Under the pieces are notes generated by a model. That model was not told the DNA's origin, did no database searches, and saw nothing but the letters and a program-made list of their open reading frames with translations. Source: Ophiothrix spiculata (lineage: Eukaryota > Echinodermata > Ophiuroidea > Amphilepidida > Ophiotrichidae). From it: a DNA stretch of 38,622 nt. The position numbers and the translations under genes were made by a program. This document shows positions 13,701-25,700 of the stretch, piece after piece; within the stretch, counting starts at the first letter, position 1; each line of letters begins with the position of its first letter. Where the stretch lies: assembly GCA_000969725.1 (NCBI GenBank), contig JXSR01S068003.1; one strand, 5' to 3'.

Positions 13701-16700
13701 ATCCCATAATGCATCTTGAAAGTACAGTGAATCCAGGTGTTTCTGCGCAAGCGACCATAACGTCATCTGTGCACAACTTAGTAATATGGTCAATTACGCA
13801 CAAGCTCCAGGATTTACGATACTTTCAAGATGCGTTTTGGGACAAACAAAAGTGGTCTATTTCAGTTTAATTGCACAAACATGATTGATCTTGCCAAGAC
13901 TGTCAATGAAACTAATTCATGAAAAAAAATACTCTTAATCAAAGCAGTTTGGGAAGAATATTATGACTTCTATTTATACTATAACTGTAGCTTTTTTACT
14001 TTTCACCATATCTTATATGCATAGGATTAATCTTTATTTACTTTTTCTATCTAAAAGCATATTTTCCGGTAAAAGTGAATGAACATGCTTACGTCAAATT
14101 AGCACATTAAATACGCAAATATTTCGCTACTTGTCAAGAACGAACTTGAGGAGATACAAGCTATGTCAAAATCAGTTGATTTATAGTACATTATGCCTCC
14201 TTGGCTTTGCAATTTCACACAGCCTCAACACTGTACAAATGTTTACTGGAGGTCTGCTCTTAGTCCCATTTTCAGATCCTGCAAACACTTTCAGGACATT
14301 AAACCTTGATCAGCCTGCTTTAACAATTTGCTGTTGATTCCACCTGCTATGTATATCATTATTGTTATCATATCATAATCAATGATAAAATTAAGAGAAT
14401 TCATGACCATATTTAGAAAAAAAGGTGAACTGGACCCCGTTTTATAAAGATTTAAATTGAACGTACGTTTGATCAACTGTAAAATTATGTTTGATTGATT
14501 AACTTAAATTGACTTAGTGACATTACAATTAGTTTGTTAGGTTCAGCATCAATATGTTCTGGAAAATTATTGCCCTATAATTGTCATATCCAGGTGAAGT
14601 GCATACCATAATAGCTCTTACCTTGTTGCCTCGCATCTCTTGCAGTAAATTCTGTAACTCTTGAATCTTAGTCTGCTGCTCAACGAGTTCCGATTCCTGC
14701 TGACGAATACGATCTATAGCGCCCTCATAGGCCTGGCCGCCTTGCTCGCTGGATGATTCAAGGTCTTGCAGTCTTGCCTTCAGTTCCACACACTCGCGAT
14801 TCTTATCAGCAAAGATTTCTTCATCACTTGCCAGGTCATTCATTGCCTGTAAATATATAAGATTTAAGAAACATACTTAGGAATAATTGTAAAAAATGAT
14901 TTTCCAGATAAACAAATGATTGGACAATGAATAAAAAATAATTCTAACGTTATCTTTTTAAATGCTTTTTTTAAACACTTAACTATACAACCAAAGGCTT
15001 TTGACTCTAAAACTTTTTTTCAGAGTTAACTAGTGAATTCTGAACACGACTGTCATTTAAACATTACCATTGTTGCTAATTTGTCAAAACACAGAGGTAA
15101 ATTTAGAAACAACAAAGTCAGTTGTTAAATTCTTATTTATACTTTGGTTTTAAATCCAAAGACTACCTTGACTTGCAAATCTTATAATTTAAATGTTAAT
15201 ATGATCGTAAATAAATGCATTAAAAAGCAATAAACAATTGCTATTGGTTATACACCATGATTAACCCTTGCATGGGTGGTGTTGACTACATAGTGTTAGT
15301 ACAAAACATATGCTTCATTTAAGTAATTTGTTGTATCTCTGCATCTGATTATTAGCAAAGAAGATGTTTTATTATTGGCTTGAAAGGTGGCAGATTATTG
15401 TCCAGCTCTAAAATAATAATACTAATGATTTCAAACTCTAGTAACAGTGACTTGTAGGTTAAATTGCTAGAACATGTTTATTATCAAACAAGGCTAAAAA
15501 AACACAATGCAATTTGAATGCCACAGTTTAACAAGAGCCAATACTGTAACATTGAAACATCCAGCCCCTGCCCCTGCACCCATGAGGATAAAGTGCCTTG
15601 CCTAAGGATACAAAACATTGACACGAGTGGTGGGTCAAACTCAAAACCAATGAATTGACCAAAAAATGACTCCTACTCCACTCAGCCAAACATGCTCCTC
15701 TTTTTACTTTTTCACATGAATTATAGAGCATTTTGATTTCATTGTACCTTACAATGTTTAAGGTGGCTTAGCACACATAGAATTCCTCTATTTATTTTTC
15801 TTATTTTTTGATATATGGTGTTTTTATATGAGCTGATCACATTTCTGAAATAAAAAATGGGGGTCACCGAAAAATCCACTTCAAAAACACTATGTTTTAC
15901 CACTTTTTACCATTGACCTCTATGGTTAAATCAAAATAAATCGGACAAAAACACTTATAATTAAAAAACGGCTCTATTTTTCTCTCTTTTTTTCATATAT
16001 GTTTTGGTCCTTACATAGTTCTTTAAAAAAACGTAATAAAAAAATATGGTCACCGACTTACTTTTTGAGATATAAAGCAAAGTTAAGCAAAAGATTGGCA
16101 TTTTTTAGCAATGAGTAACGCCTTAAGCACTGTGCTCTTTGAGCCCTGCGTCATCAGGAGTAACGCGCATGGTATTTTGCGTGAATATAAAAATGATGCA
16201 CGTGTAAGATCGCGTTATATTAAAGCGCAAGATACAGTACGCCAGAAAGTACGCTAAAAGTCCGGGATAAATACTTTGAAATTGTGTCCAACATCGCTGA
16301 TATCAGCTCACTCGTGTCTGACACCGCATCTGTGCTAAGCCACCTTAAGGTCATGAAGCTTACCTTTTTCAATTTTGATTCCAATTCTAAAACCCGTCTC
16401 TGCATCTCCTGGCTTGTGAGAGTCGCATCGCTGACGTTGGCGTCGTCTTTTATTTCGTCAACCATATCGATCCAATTCCTGATGGCCGATGTCTGGCGTT
16501 TATTTAGCGCATCTGATTCCAGGAGGCTGCTGAAGATCTTGTTGGCTTCTTCTGTACAGACTTTGTAGTGGGCACATTCTGTTCTTAGGCTGCAAGAGAA
16601 CAACATGGGATAGCATGGTTAGAAGGTATTCATCCAGGCCTGGATTAAACCAGTACAATTCAACTACTTGTTTAATCCATACATTTGTGATGGCTCACCC

Positions 16701-19700
16701 CGAAAGGGGTTTGTTTGTTTTTTATTCAGTCTAGCAATGAAATATAAAATAATATAGATAGCAAGAAAAATAAGTTACAAAATACAAAGCAACAATTACA
16801 TTACATACATTATATAGACATATCCATCCCAAACTGGAATGATGCATCACAAACACAAAACCCATAAAAGTCTGGCTACATGTGCAGGCTTATTTCCAAT
16901 GGGGTCCAATAACAACAGAAAAGTATCTGTGAGCGTGGAGGAAACAGATACAAAAAAAGTTAAATGACAAACCATAAAAATAAGCCTATACATGTGTAAA
17001 ATCATCAGACTCTTGTCTTAAGGCCTAAGGGGACTTTGCAGATGATATCAATTTTGATTTTATCATTTCATCTGTTACAGCATTTTCTATGCTTTAAAAT
17101 GACACCTACTTGTTGAAATGGATCAAGGCGATCAAATTTTACAACTGAAAATCTGTCAGGAATTCTTTTTCTTTTCTTTATTTTTTTGCTGCCTATTTTC
17201 ACCAGTTTCTTGAAAAGTGTTCTGTCGCAAAGTCCCCCTTTTTCGGGGTGAGTCATCACATTTATAAAAGCATCATTGCAAAATTTGAAATAGTCTCGTC
17301 CGTGAAGATTACAAGAAAAAATTATATAAATGAAATGGAAAATCGTTTGTGATGAATTCTAGTTTGTGATAGTTTAAGAAATCATCATAAAAATAACGTT
17401 AGTGAAATAGGCCCCTGACCTACCTAACCATTTTGGCTTCCATATCCTTGACTCTTGGGCTTTCTTCTCTACCCTGTTCAAAGGAAGAATAAAATGTGAT
17501 AAAACAATAAAAAATAATTACACAACATCTTAAAATTCAACATGTAATGTGACTCATACACTTTATAATGCATGCAAGACTACAAAATGTCCAAATATAT
17601 CCTGATCAGTTTTGATATTTTGAGAAAAAATTTACCTTTTTTCAGCAAAATCTTAAACTATTTACCATATGTGATGATAGCAATGGGTTAAAAACACCTT
17701 TCTATTATCATATATCTCAAGAGTGTCCCCAAGCAGTATTTTCAGGGCATATATCATCAAGTATTTTCATTGTTGACAAACCCAACAAAATTAAAAGTCA
17801 ACATCGGCATTGTGGACAATATGCATATATATGTCAATTCTGGAAATGTATAATTGTTGTAACAATTGGATCTGATGTTGGACACTTACAATAAACTCCT
17901 TAAATATGGAGACCCAACGGTAAATCAAATTAATAGCCATGACTCAATTGAACATCGGCAAAAAAAAGCCGAGGTGAGTAAATGTAAAACTTTTCTACTA
18001 TTTTCTCAGCAATTCATTTTGTTCAGTAAAGGATTGTTGACAGAACATCAACAACATTGTCAACAAAAGGTTTGTCGAGGGTGCGTTAGATCGTATTCTG
18101 ATCTGTCAAACAATATTTTTGCAACTCAGAGGCTGATATTCATGACTTCAATACCAGACAGGCCTTTGATCTGTATATGAAACCAACCAAATCATAGCTT
18201 GCGACAAATACCATTACAACTCAAAGCCCCATGATGTGGAACATATTGAACAAGTCAATTAAGGCCTCTCATACCCTTTCCTCATTTAAAATAGTATCTT
18301 TCAATAAAATGTTAAATCTTGAAATTATGACTACGCTTCAATCAAATAATACCCTTTTTGTTTAGTTTGTCTTGCATTCTCATTTTCTTGTACCTTAATA
18401 CATTAACTTAATACATTCATGGGGTACATGTTTGTGTCCGACCAAGAACATACGTACTAGTTAATGATAAAACCTTATCATATCAGTAATCTTAGGTTTT
18501 TATAGTGTTTTTAAGGTCACTATGGTTTTTGTCATGTGTTGCATTCTTCTTTTTTTTCAACTTAATATACTTTCTTATGCAACAATTACTATTGTCAATA
18601 TTCATATCAGTGTTAGATCAATTTGTGAAACTGGGTGCCTTCCGCCACACCCCTAGGCATCCATGTCTCTCATAAATACTCTCTCATTACCATTTGTCCA
18701 CACAAATATGTCCTTGTTAATATATTGTGTTACTTATATGATGAGATGAAACAAATAAACAAACTAGAAACTATACTAGAAACTAAGGTTAACACGTCAC
18801 TCAATTCAGTGACTGCAAGCAATTCTTCATATCAATTATGCATGCAACTGGCATACAGATGTAAAAATAAGTGTTTGTTGTATATTATTGGAAATTATTT
18901 GCCTGCACATCTAAAAATGAGAGGAAACCTGAGACCTATTGCTCTTTAGAATACAATTATGATGTATCATAACCATTTTATAAGATATAATAAATGCATG
19001 TGATTTATAGTGCACTATGCCTCTCCTGACTTGTAATTCCACATGGCTTCAGCACACTTTGCAGAGCACATACAATTTATTCTAATCATTAATTGGGTTA
19101 AATCACTACTGGGACTCCCTGGGGAAAAGGGTATATTTCAGTCTTCATTAAATTTAGCGCAACCCTAGCTTGAGCAATTCATACCTTCATAGAATATGCA
19201 GTTTACACACACTCAGCTCCTGTTGGACTCGAACGCTAAATGATCAATAAGGCTGGTGTTTATAACATTATGATATCTAACTGTCTGAGCTAGTGGGAGC
19301 TAAGGTTTATAGGTTTGTTATAACTATACATACCATATCAGTGGCAGCCGTGTTCAGTCTATGCCTCTGTAATTCCTCTCTCAATGCTTGGATTTCGGTC
19401 TGCATAGCTGCTATACGTATTGACTGCTGGTCACGATTTATTGTTGGTTTGTTTTTAATGTTACGTGCCTAAAAACAAGATTAATCAAGAATTAAGATAT
19501 TTCCAAAAACATTAGAATAACCTTTTCAAGTTAAAGAGCAGGAACATCAGCTGACATGTATATGGACCATACATTTGACAAGTATTGTGTCAAAACCCAA
19601 CTAGCCTATGAAATGGCCCCCATATCATCAATTTTGAATGGTTTCATTTAAACAAGACTTCTTTAGTCAATCTTGGAAAACTTGAAAGGTCAATCGTTTG

Positions 19701-22700
19701 TTGTTTTAACACTGGAAGTGAAATTCTGCTCTGATTTATGTGATTTTAATTGTGCTTTTGAAACAAATATGGTCTCTGCCAAAATTCCTCAGACAATTGG
19801 TCATGATTGGTCATGTGACCATGAATTGCATGGCACTGATCTAATTTGTAAACAATTGGCCCTGCACTCTGAATGTTTATTTACATTGTCCAAAGACTTA
19901 TGACACCGATTATAATAGATTTACAGTGTTAATTTCAGATACTCATTGAACAGCGAGAATATTGTTGGTTTGAATGCTCATGATTATAACATCTCACAAT
20001 GTTTTTATGTCATCAAATTCATCACTCTATGAATCATAATTACTGATCATACTTCATGAACTATTCAATAAAAATATACATTTAACTTGTTCAAATATGC
20101 TAGTTATACACTTAAATTAATGGAGACTATTTGTGCAAACATATATCTCAAGTGAATTTCCATTACTATATGGGAAAAATCTGAGACAAAATTTGGAGGT
20201 TTCAAAATTCTAGAACTGGTATTGTATTGAAGGTTTTGCATCCAAAGACATTCGCTTGCCTGATCTCTGATATTTGCTCTGACTTATTCACTCTTGATAT
20301 TTGCTCTGACTTATTCTCTGAAACAGAGAACAAATGTCGCTCTCATTGAGCGAACATCATTTATATCGATGACAGCGAATGTCACTTGTGTATGTTGCAG
20401 TGCTGTGATTATTGAATAGCAAACTCAAGAATATTCGGAGAGATCTTCACACCCAATCAATCTTAAGTATAGGAAATGTTGTGAATTTTGAAAAGCGAAT
20501 GTCGCTTTCAATTGGAGCAAAGTTTTCTTGTTAGGGGTGCACCATTAGATTTCCAGGGGGGAGCAGAAAGTTTTTGGGAAAAAAGTTTCCCCTCCATAGG
20601 CAGAAGAAAAAACCCAATTCATCCCTGAATATGGAATAGGGGAAAAAAACAGTCATTTCTATAAAAGAAAATTCGCCCCCGAACGGGACGTAAAAAAAAA
20701 TTCAACCCGAACCCAACTTCCTGCTCCCCCTGGAAATCTAATGGTGCACCCCTTAGGGCACCAAGCCTAACATCAATACTCACCCTATTGGCATACTTCA
20801 ATGAGTTGAGTGTTTCATCAAAATTCACAGCGGACGGACTTATACACGTCAGCATACATGTTTTAGCATTGCCGCCAAGAGAGTCTTTCAGAATGCGGGT
20901 AATCTTGGAATCACGGTATGGAACGTGAGCAACTTTCCTCTTTGGATCACTGAGGGCGCTAATTACATTTCCCAATGAAAGAAGACCGCTATTTATGAAT
21001 GTTGATTCTATAGAGAAAGAAAGACAAAAAAATATGGATGAATAAGATGGAATCTGTGTGTTGAAAGATTGAGCAAACCTTTCTGAAGTCCTACACTCGA
21101 TTCATAAGAAACAAAGACATTTTTAAATTTTATTCAATCAGTGACTCCTCTTGCAAACTGTACAACTTGGTAAATTCCATTTCTAATTTTTTTGTACATG
21201 CCGTGAAATTCTGTATACACACGTTGCCTTGTGAATCTTGGCTGGCTGTTTGTAAATACTGTTGGTTTTAATATTATTTTAGTAGTTTTAAAGGAGCATG
21301 GTCCGATTGCCTCAACTTTTTTTCAAACTTTTTGAGATTTTGATACTGAAATGTTGCTCGTATTTTTCTCATAACCTCATGTGAAATTTCACGACTGAGT
21401 TATGTTTTGTTTTGGAGATATATATGAAAATGTGTCTAATTATGGTAACCATAATTAATTTTGCACAGTAACATATAAATAAAAAATTGCCCATAAAATC
21501 CAAACAATTTGACCGATTCAGCTGAAATTTGAAACTAAGATCACTTGAGTGGTCTTCTTTCATATCACATTGAAAACTGAATTTTGAACAATCGGACCAA
21601 GATCTTTTAAGGTGTTTTTTATTGTTAAATTAGCATGCGTTGCAAGTATGCATGCCCTTCTTTTTGTTTATTTTTTATGTCCATTTTGTTGTTCCTTCAT
21701 GCATTCTAGTGGATTGACAGTTTTTGGGAGATGGTCTCTTTTTGTTTTGCTTCATTGTCTCTCTTATCCACTTTCATTTTTACTGTTTTTGTTTTACCTC
21801 ATTAATTTAAAATTTTCTTTGTAAGCGCTTCAGGTCCATGGACTAAGTGTGCTATATAAAGCCCTGCTTACTATTAACATATTATTATTCTTAGTACATA
21901 CATATAAACAGTATCTTTTGCATATATTAATTTCTCAATTTCCTAGCCTTATCAGAACTCAACCATACTGTAAATACTCATTTTTATCAGAATGCTTCAA
22001 AAAACAGCTTAACACTACAGCTAAACAATTAGGTCTGTATGTACAAAGCAAGGTTGGCAAAAATCGTGATTTTTTAAAAAAAATCGATTTATTTGATTTA
22101 AATCGGATTTTTTTTATTTAAATCAATTTTTTTGATTTTCATATCAGAGGTTTGTAGGAGCTACAACCTTCCCCTACTTCACATTACTCTTAAAATGAGA
22201 ATATTAAGTCCATCTGATCTTTAAAAATGTATTATCATATAAATAATTGATCTAAGATTGGCAAAAACAATGATTTTGTAAAAAAAATCAAAATAATCAT
22301 TTGTTTTATTCAAATTGATTTTTTTGATTTGATTGGAATTTCAGTTGATTTTGCTGATTTATATACTACTCCTTCACCTTTCTTTACTCTTTAAATGAGA
22401 ACAATAAGTCCTTCTAATCTTGAAAAAATGTATTATCCTATAAAATAATTGATCTAAGGTTGGCAAAAATCATGATTTTGTAAAAAAATCATTTGTTTTA
22501 AATATTTTTTTAATTTTTTTTATTTGAGTGGAATTTCGGTTGATTTTGCTGATTTATATACTACTTAGTACTCCTTCCCCTCTTGTTCCTCTGTAAATGA
22601 AAACTTTAAATTCTTCTGATCTTAAAAGATGTATTATCATATAATTAATTAATCAGTTGTTGGTAAAAAAAAACCTCACAATTTAAAACAAATCATTTGT

Positions 22701-25700
22701 TTCATTTTTAAAGTAATTTATTCAATTCAAATTTCACTTGATTTCGATGATTTATATGCAACTACTTCCCCTCTTGTTACATTTTGAATTAGAATATATA
22801 AGTACTTCTGATATTCAAGAATGTATTATTATAAATAACTAATCTAGGGTAGGCAAAAAAAATCATGATTTTTTTTTTACAAATAAAAAAAAATGTTTTA
22901 TTTGAATTAATTTTTTTGATTTAAATCATTTTTCTTTTTGATTTCATTGATTTTTGTTGTTACACTTTAAAACATGTGCTTCATTCTGATCTTTAACAAA
23001 AGTTTACATTATTTAAATCCGTTATTGATTGAAGGTTGGAAAAACAAATCACTACCTTAAAAAATAAAAAAAAAAGATTAATATTAAAAAATTATATTGA
23101 TTTAAAACACACAGTGATTTTTTTATTCATTTTTTATTTTGAGGATTTATGTTCTACACCTGCTCCTCGTGTTACACTTTCAATGTGAACATCAACTGTT
23201 TCTGATCTTCAAAAAAGTGTAAATGATTCAAATTACTGATCCAGGATTGCACAATGATCATTTAAAAAAATCAAAAAATCAATATATGAATTTTGCTGCA
23301 TGAATTATTACACATTTACCGACTGTATAAATCAAGTTGTAATGTTGAAATGCTACCTTGGTGAGGGTTTATGGGCCAAATTTACATTGGAAATGAGCAA
23401 AACTATAAGATGTATGGATGCAGGGGAAAATATATTGAAAATTCTGATAAGAAAGTGAAAAAATCAAGAAAATCTAAAATCTTGATTTAAATCAATGATA
23501 TCCTTAAATAAGTTCATCAGGTTTCTTGACAAATCAAGATAATAAGATTCCTTCTTCAAAACCAGTAAATTGACTTGCGTTTGACAGTTTCGTATACTCG
23601 GTCAGTATACTTCTTCAGAAATGCGATGATCCAGCTTCTGACTCCCGACGAGCCAGTGAACAGTCTAAATCAGCTGTCGCCGATCATGCGGTACAACGTA
23701 ATCATGTTATCAATTGGTCGGAAGCCAAAGTTCTTTGTAAAGAGTGTAATGTAAGATGACGCCATATACGCGAATCCATCTGGATCAGGAAGAGAGCACC
23801 CAACACAATGAACAGAGATGGGGGGCCCACTTTCTTAGCCATTCTATGATCCTATTTTGACGTCATCAACTCCTGGTAGGACGCCACCAACAGGTCGTCG
23901 TCGGGAGTCAGAAGCTGGATCATCGCATTTCTGAAGAAGTATACTGACCGAGTATACGAAACTGTCAAACGTAAGTCAATTTACTGGTTTTCAAGAAGGA
24001 ATCTTGTTATCTTAAATCAATGATTTTTTTAAAAAAATCATTTGATTTAAATCGAGATTTAAATCATGATTTAAATCGTGCCAACCTTGGTACAAAGCAG
24101 GACTAACTTTAGTTCCGGACTAAGTGAAATTTGATTTCTTGAAAATAACACATTTTTTGGAATCTGTTATAATTTATGTCCTTGCATGAAGATCTATAAT
24201 GAAATGACTATAATTTGACCATTTGTCTGTTTTGGAACATTGGCATTTTTTTCCAAAAAGATCAAAAATTGGTTTAGACCAGGACTAACTAATTTAGTCC
24301 CGGACTAAACCATTTATCTGTTCTAACAATAATTGTAATGTTCTAAAGCAGACAAATGAATCAGACATTAAAATTTTCAGTTTAAATCTGTAATCAAGAA
24401 CATAAATTATCGCTAGATTTTCCCCAAAAATGTGTGATTTTCCCAAATTTCACTTAGTCCGGGACTAAGTTAGCCCTGCTTTGTGCATACGCACCTAATT
24501 TCTACATAAATTCCTCCAAAAATTGCAAAATCCTTACCTTTGAATCTTTCCCCAGCATTGCCAGTCCTATTTGCTCTTTCAGAGCCAGCTAAATCTACAA
24601 AATGAAACTTGGAGGACATGTAATTTTCTATCCGTTCCTCGTCTTCCCCATCTTCACCGACAACCTCATCCCCTTTGACTCTGGTAGAATTTGGTGGTGC
24701 TTCATCATTGCCTACATCCGGCCATCTTTGCTCTGATAATTATAGATCAGAATGAAATAAAAGTATGGGGACTTAAGAACCCGTAGGTCCACATTCTACA
24801 ACCCATCAGCAATTCAAAATTGCCAATGAAGACATTTAGCTAATACAAGAAATAACTAAATTATAATCAATTTTTTTAACTAAAAAAAAAAGAAAGAACT
24901 AAAAATAAAGTGATAGTTGTTGATTTTATTGCATTTTTAAGCACTTTCAACTTCTAACTTATATCCACAAATCATCAATGCTGAACTTGAATATTATTAG
25001 TTAAAGAAACAATTATGTATGATTTCATATTAATTACTACTTTTCTTACAGAAATAATAATCAACTCAGTATTTCTAGAAATTATTCAATTCTCCGAATT
25101 AAAACTTTGGTATCTCTAACATAATATTTTAGTGAAGACACTATGTGTTTGAATTTGTGAAACCTCCTTAATAAGATAGGGGAACTACGCTACAGTCTAT
25201 CTCCCATGTGGGACTGGGCACTCTGTTACGTGTCACATGACCAATTTCAAGAATTTGCTTGTTGAAGACCATTGGTTATGGTCGCAACGTAGCACATTTG
25301 CAAATGTAAGTTTAAGTTTTAACCACCCACATTGTAACTATATGGTAACTTCCTGTTGATGTACCCTATATGAACCGATTTATTACCAAAATGAAACGCA
25401 TTGCGGGCTGTAATCACAAGATATTTTCTCTCAAAAGATGGAACATAAGTGTTACCCCTACCAAAATCATTTCTCTCAGAAATTATGACTGGCTTAATAC
25501 TTTCAAGCAACAAACTTACCAACATTTATAGAGAAGATGGAATGCGAGCGACTAGAATACTCATTCATGTTAGTAGCACCAGTGTGGCGATGAGCAGACC
25601 CAACCTCTAAACAACTCAGAACTTCATCTACACTTGTGCAAATAATCTCCTTACAACCTAGAATTACTGTGGAGATAAAAAAAAAAGAAAAATATTGAAA

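Larger units (their letters stand above)
13626..14621. other. KIF27 intron 12
   Basis: Contains a palindromic MITE at 13683-13861 and a diverged SINE S1 tail near 14174-14300. Nothing else recognised. Confidence 0.6.
14847..16363. other. KIF27 intron 11
   Basis: Contains a SINE at 15528-15710 and a TTAA-flanked element at 15762-16344. 14850-15520 shows nothing recognisable. Confidence 0.6.
22049..24089. mobile_element. hAT-like non-autonomous element with 8-bp duplication
   Basis: 2041 bp. Starts CAAGGTTGGCA, ends TGCCAACCTTG, flanked by GTACAAAG at 22041-22048 and 24090-24097. The 8-bp duplication fits hAT. The left 1.3 kb is about seven diverged units of roughly 190-215 bp, each opening with a GGTTGGCAAAAAT-like word and AT-rich TTGATTTAAATC. 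No transposase ORF; a Penelope-like insertion sits near its right end. Confidence 0.85.
22027..24500. mobile_element. Outer MITE split by later insertion
   Basis: Left remnant AATTAGGT through GTATGTACAAAG at 22027-22048; right part starts GCAGGACTAACTTTAGTTCC after 24097 and ends with the inverted copy (GGACTAAGTTAGCCCTGCTT, then GTGCATACGCACCTAATT). Terminal repeats reach about 55 bp when the insertion is removed. Its end is 37 bp from the exon 7 donor. Confidence 0.75.
21008..24537. other. KIF27 intron 7 (3.5 kb)
   Basis: Nearly all mobile sequence: an inverted-repeat element at 21289-21609 and a three-level nest at 22027-24500. 21610-22026 shows nothing recognised. Confidence 0.65.

Noticed and set aside
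17866-18949. Two open frames of 104 codons in intron 9
   Set aside because: No homology, no splice context, composition like the surrounding intron.
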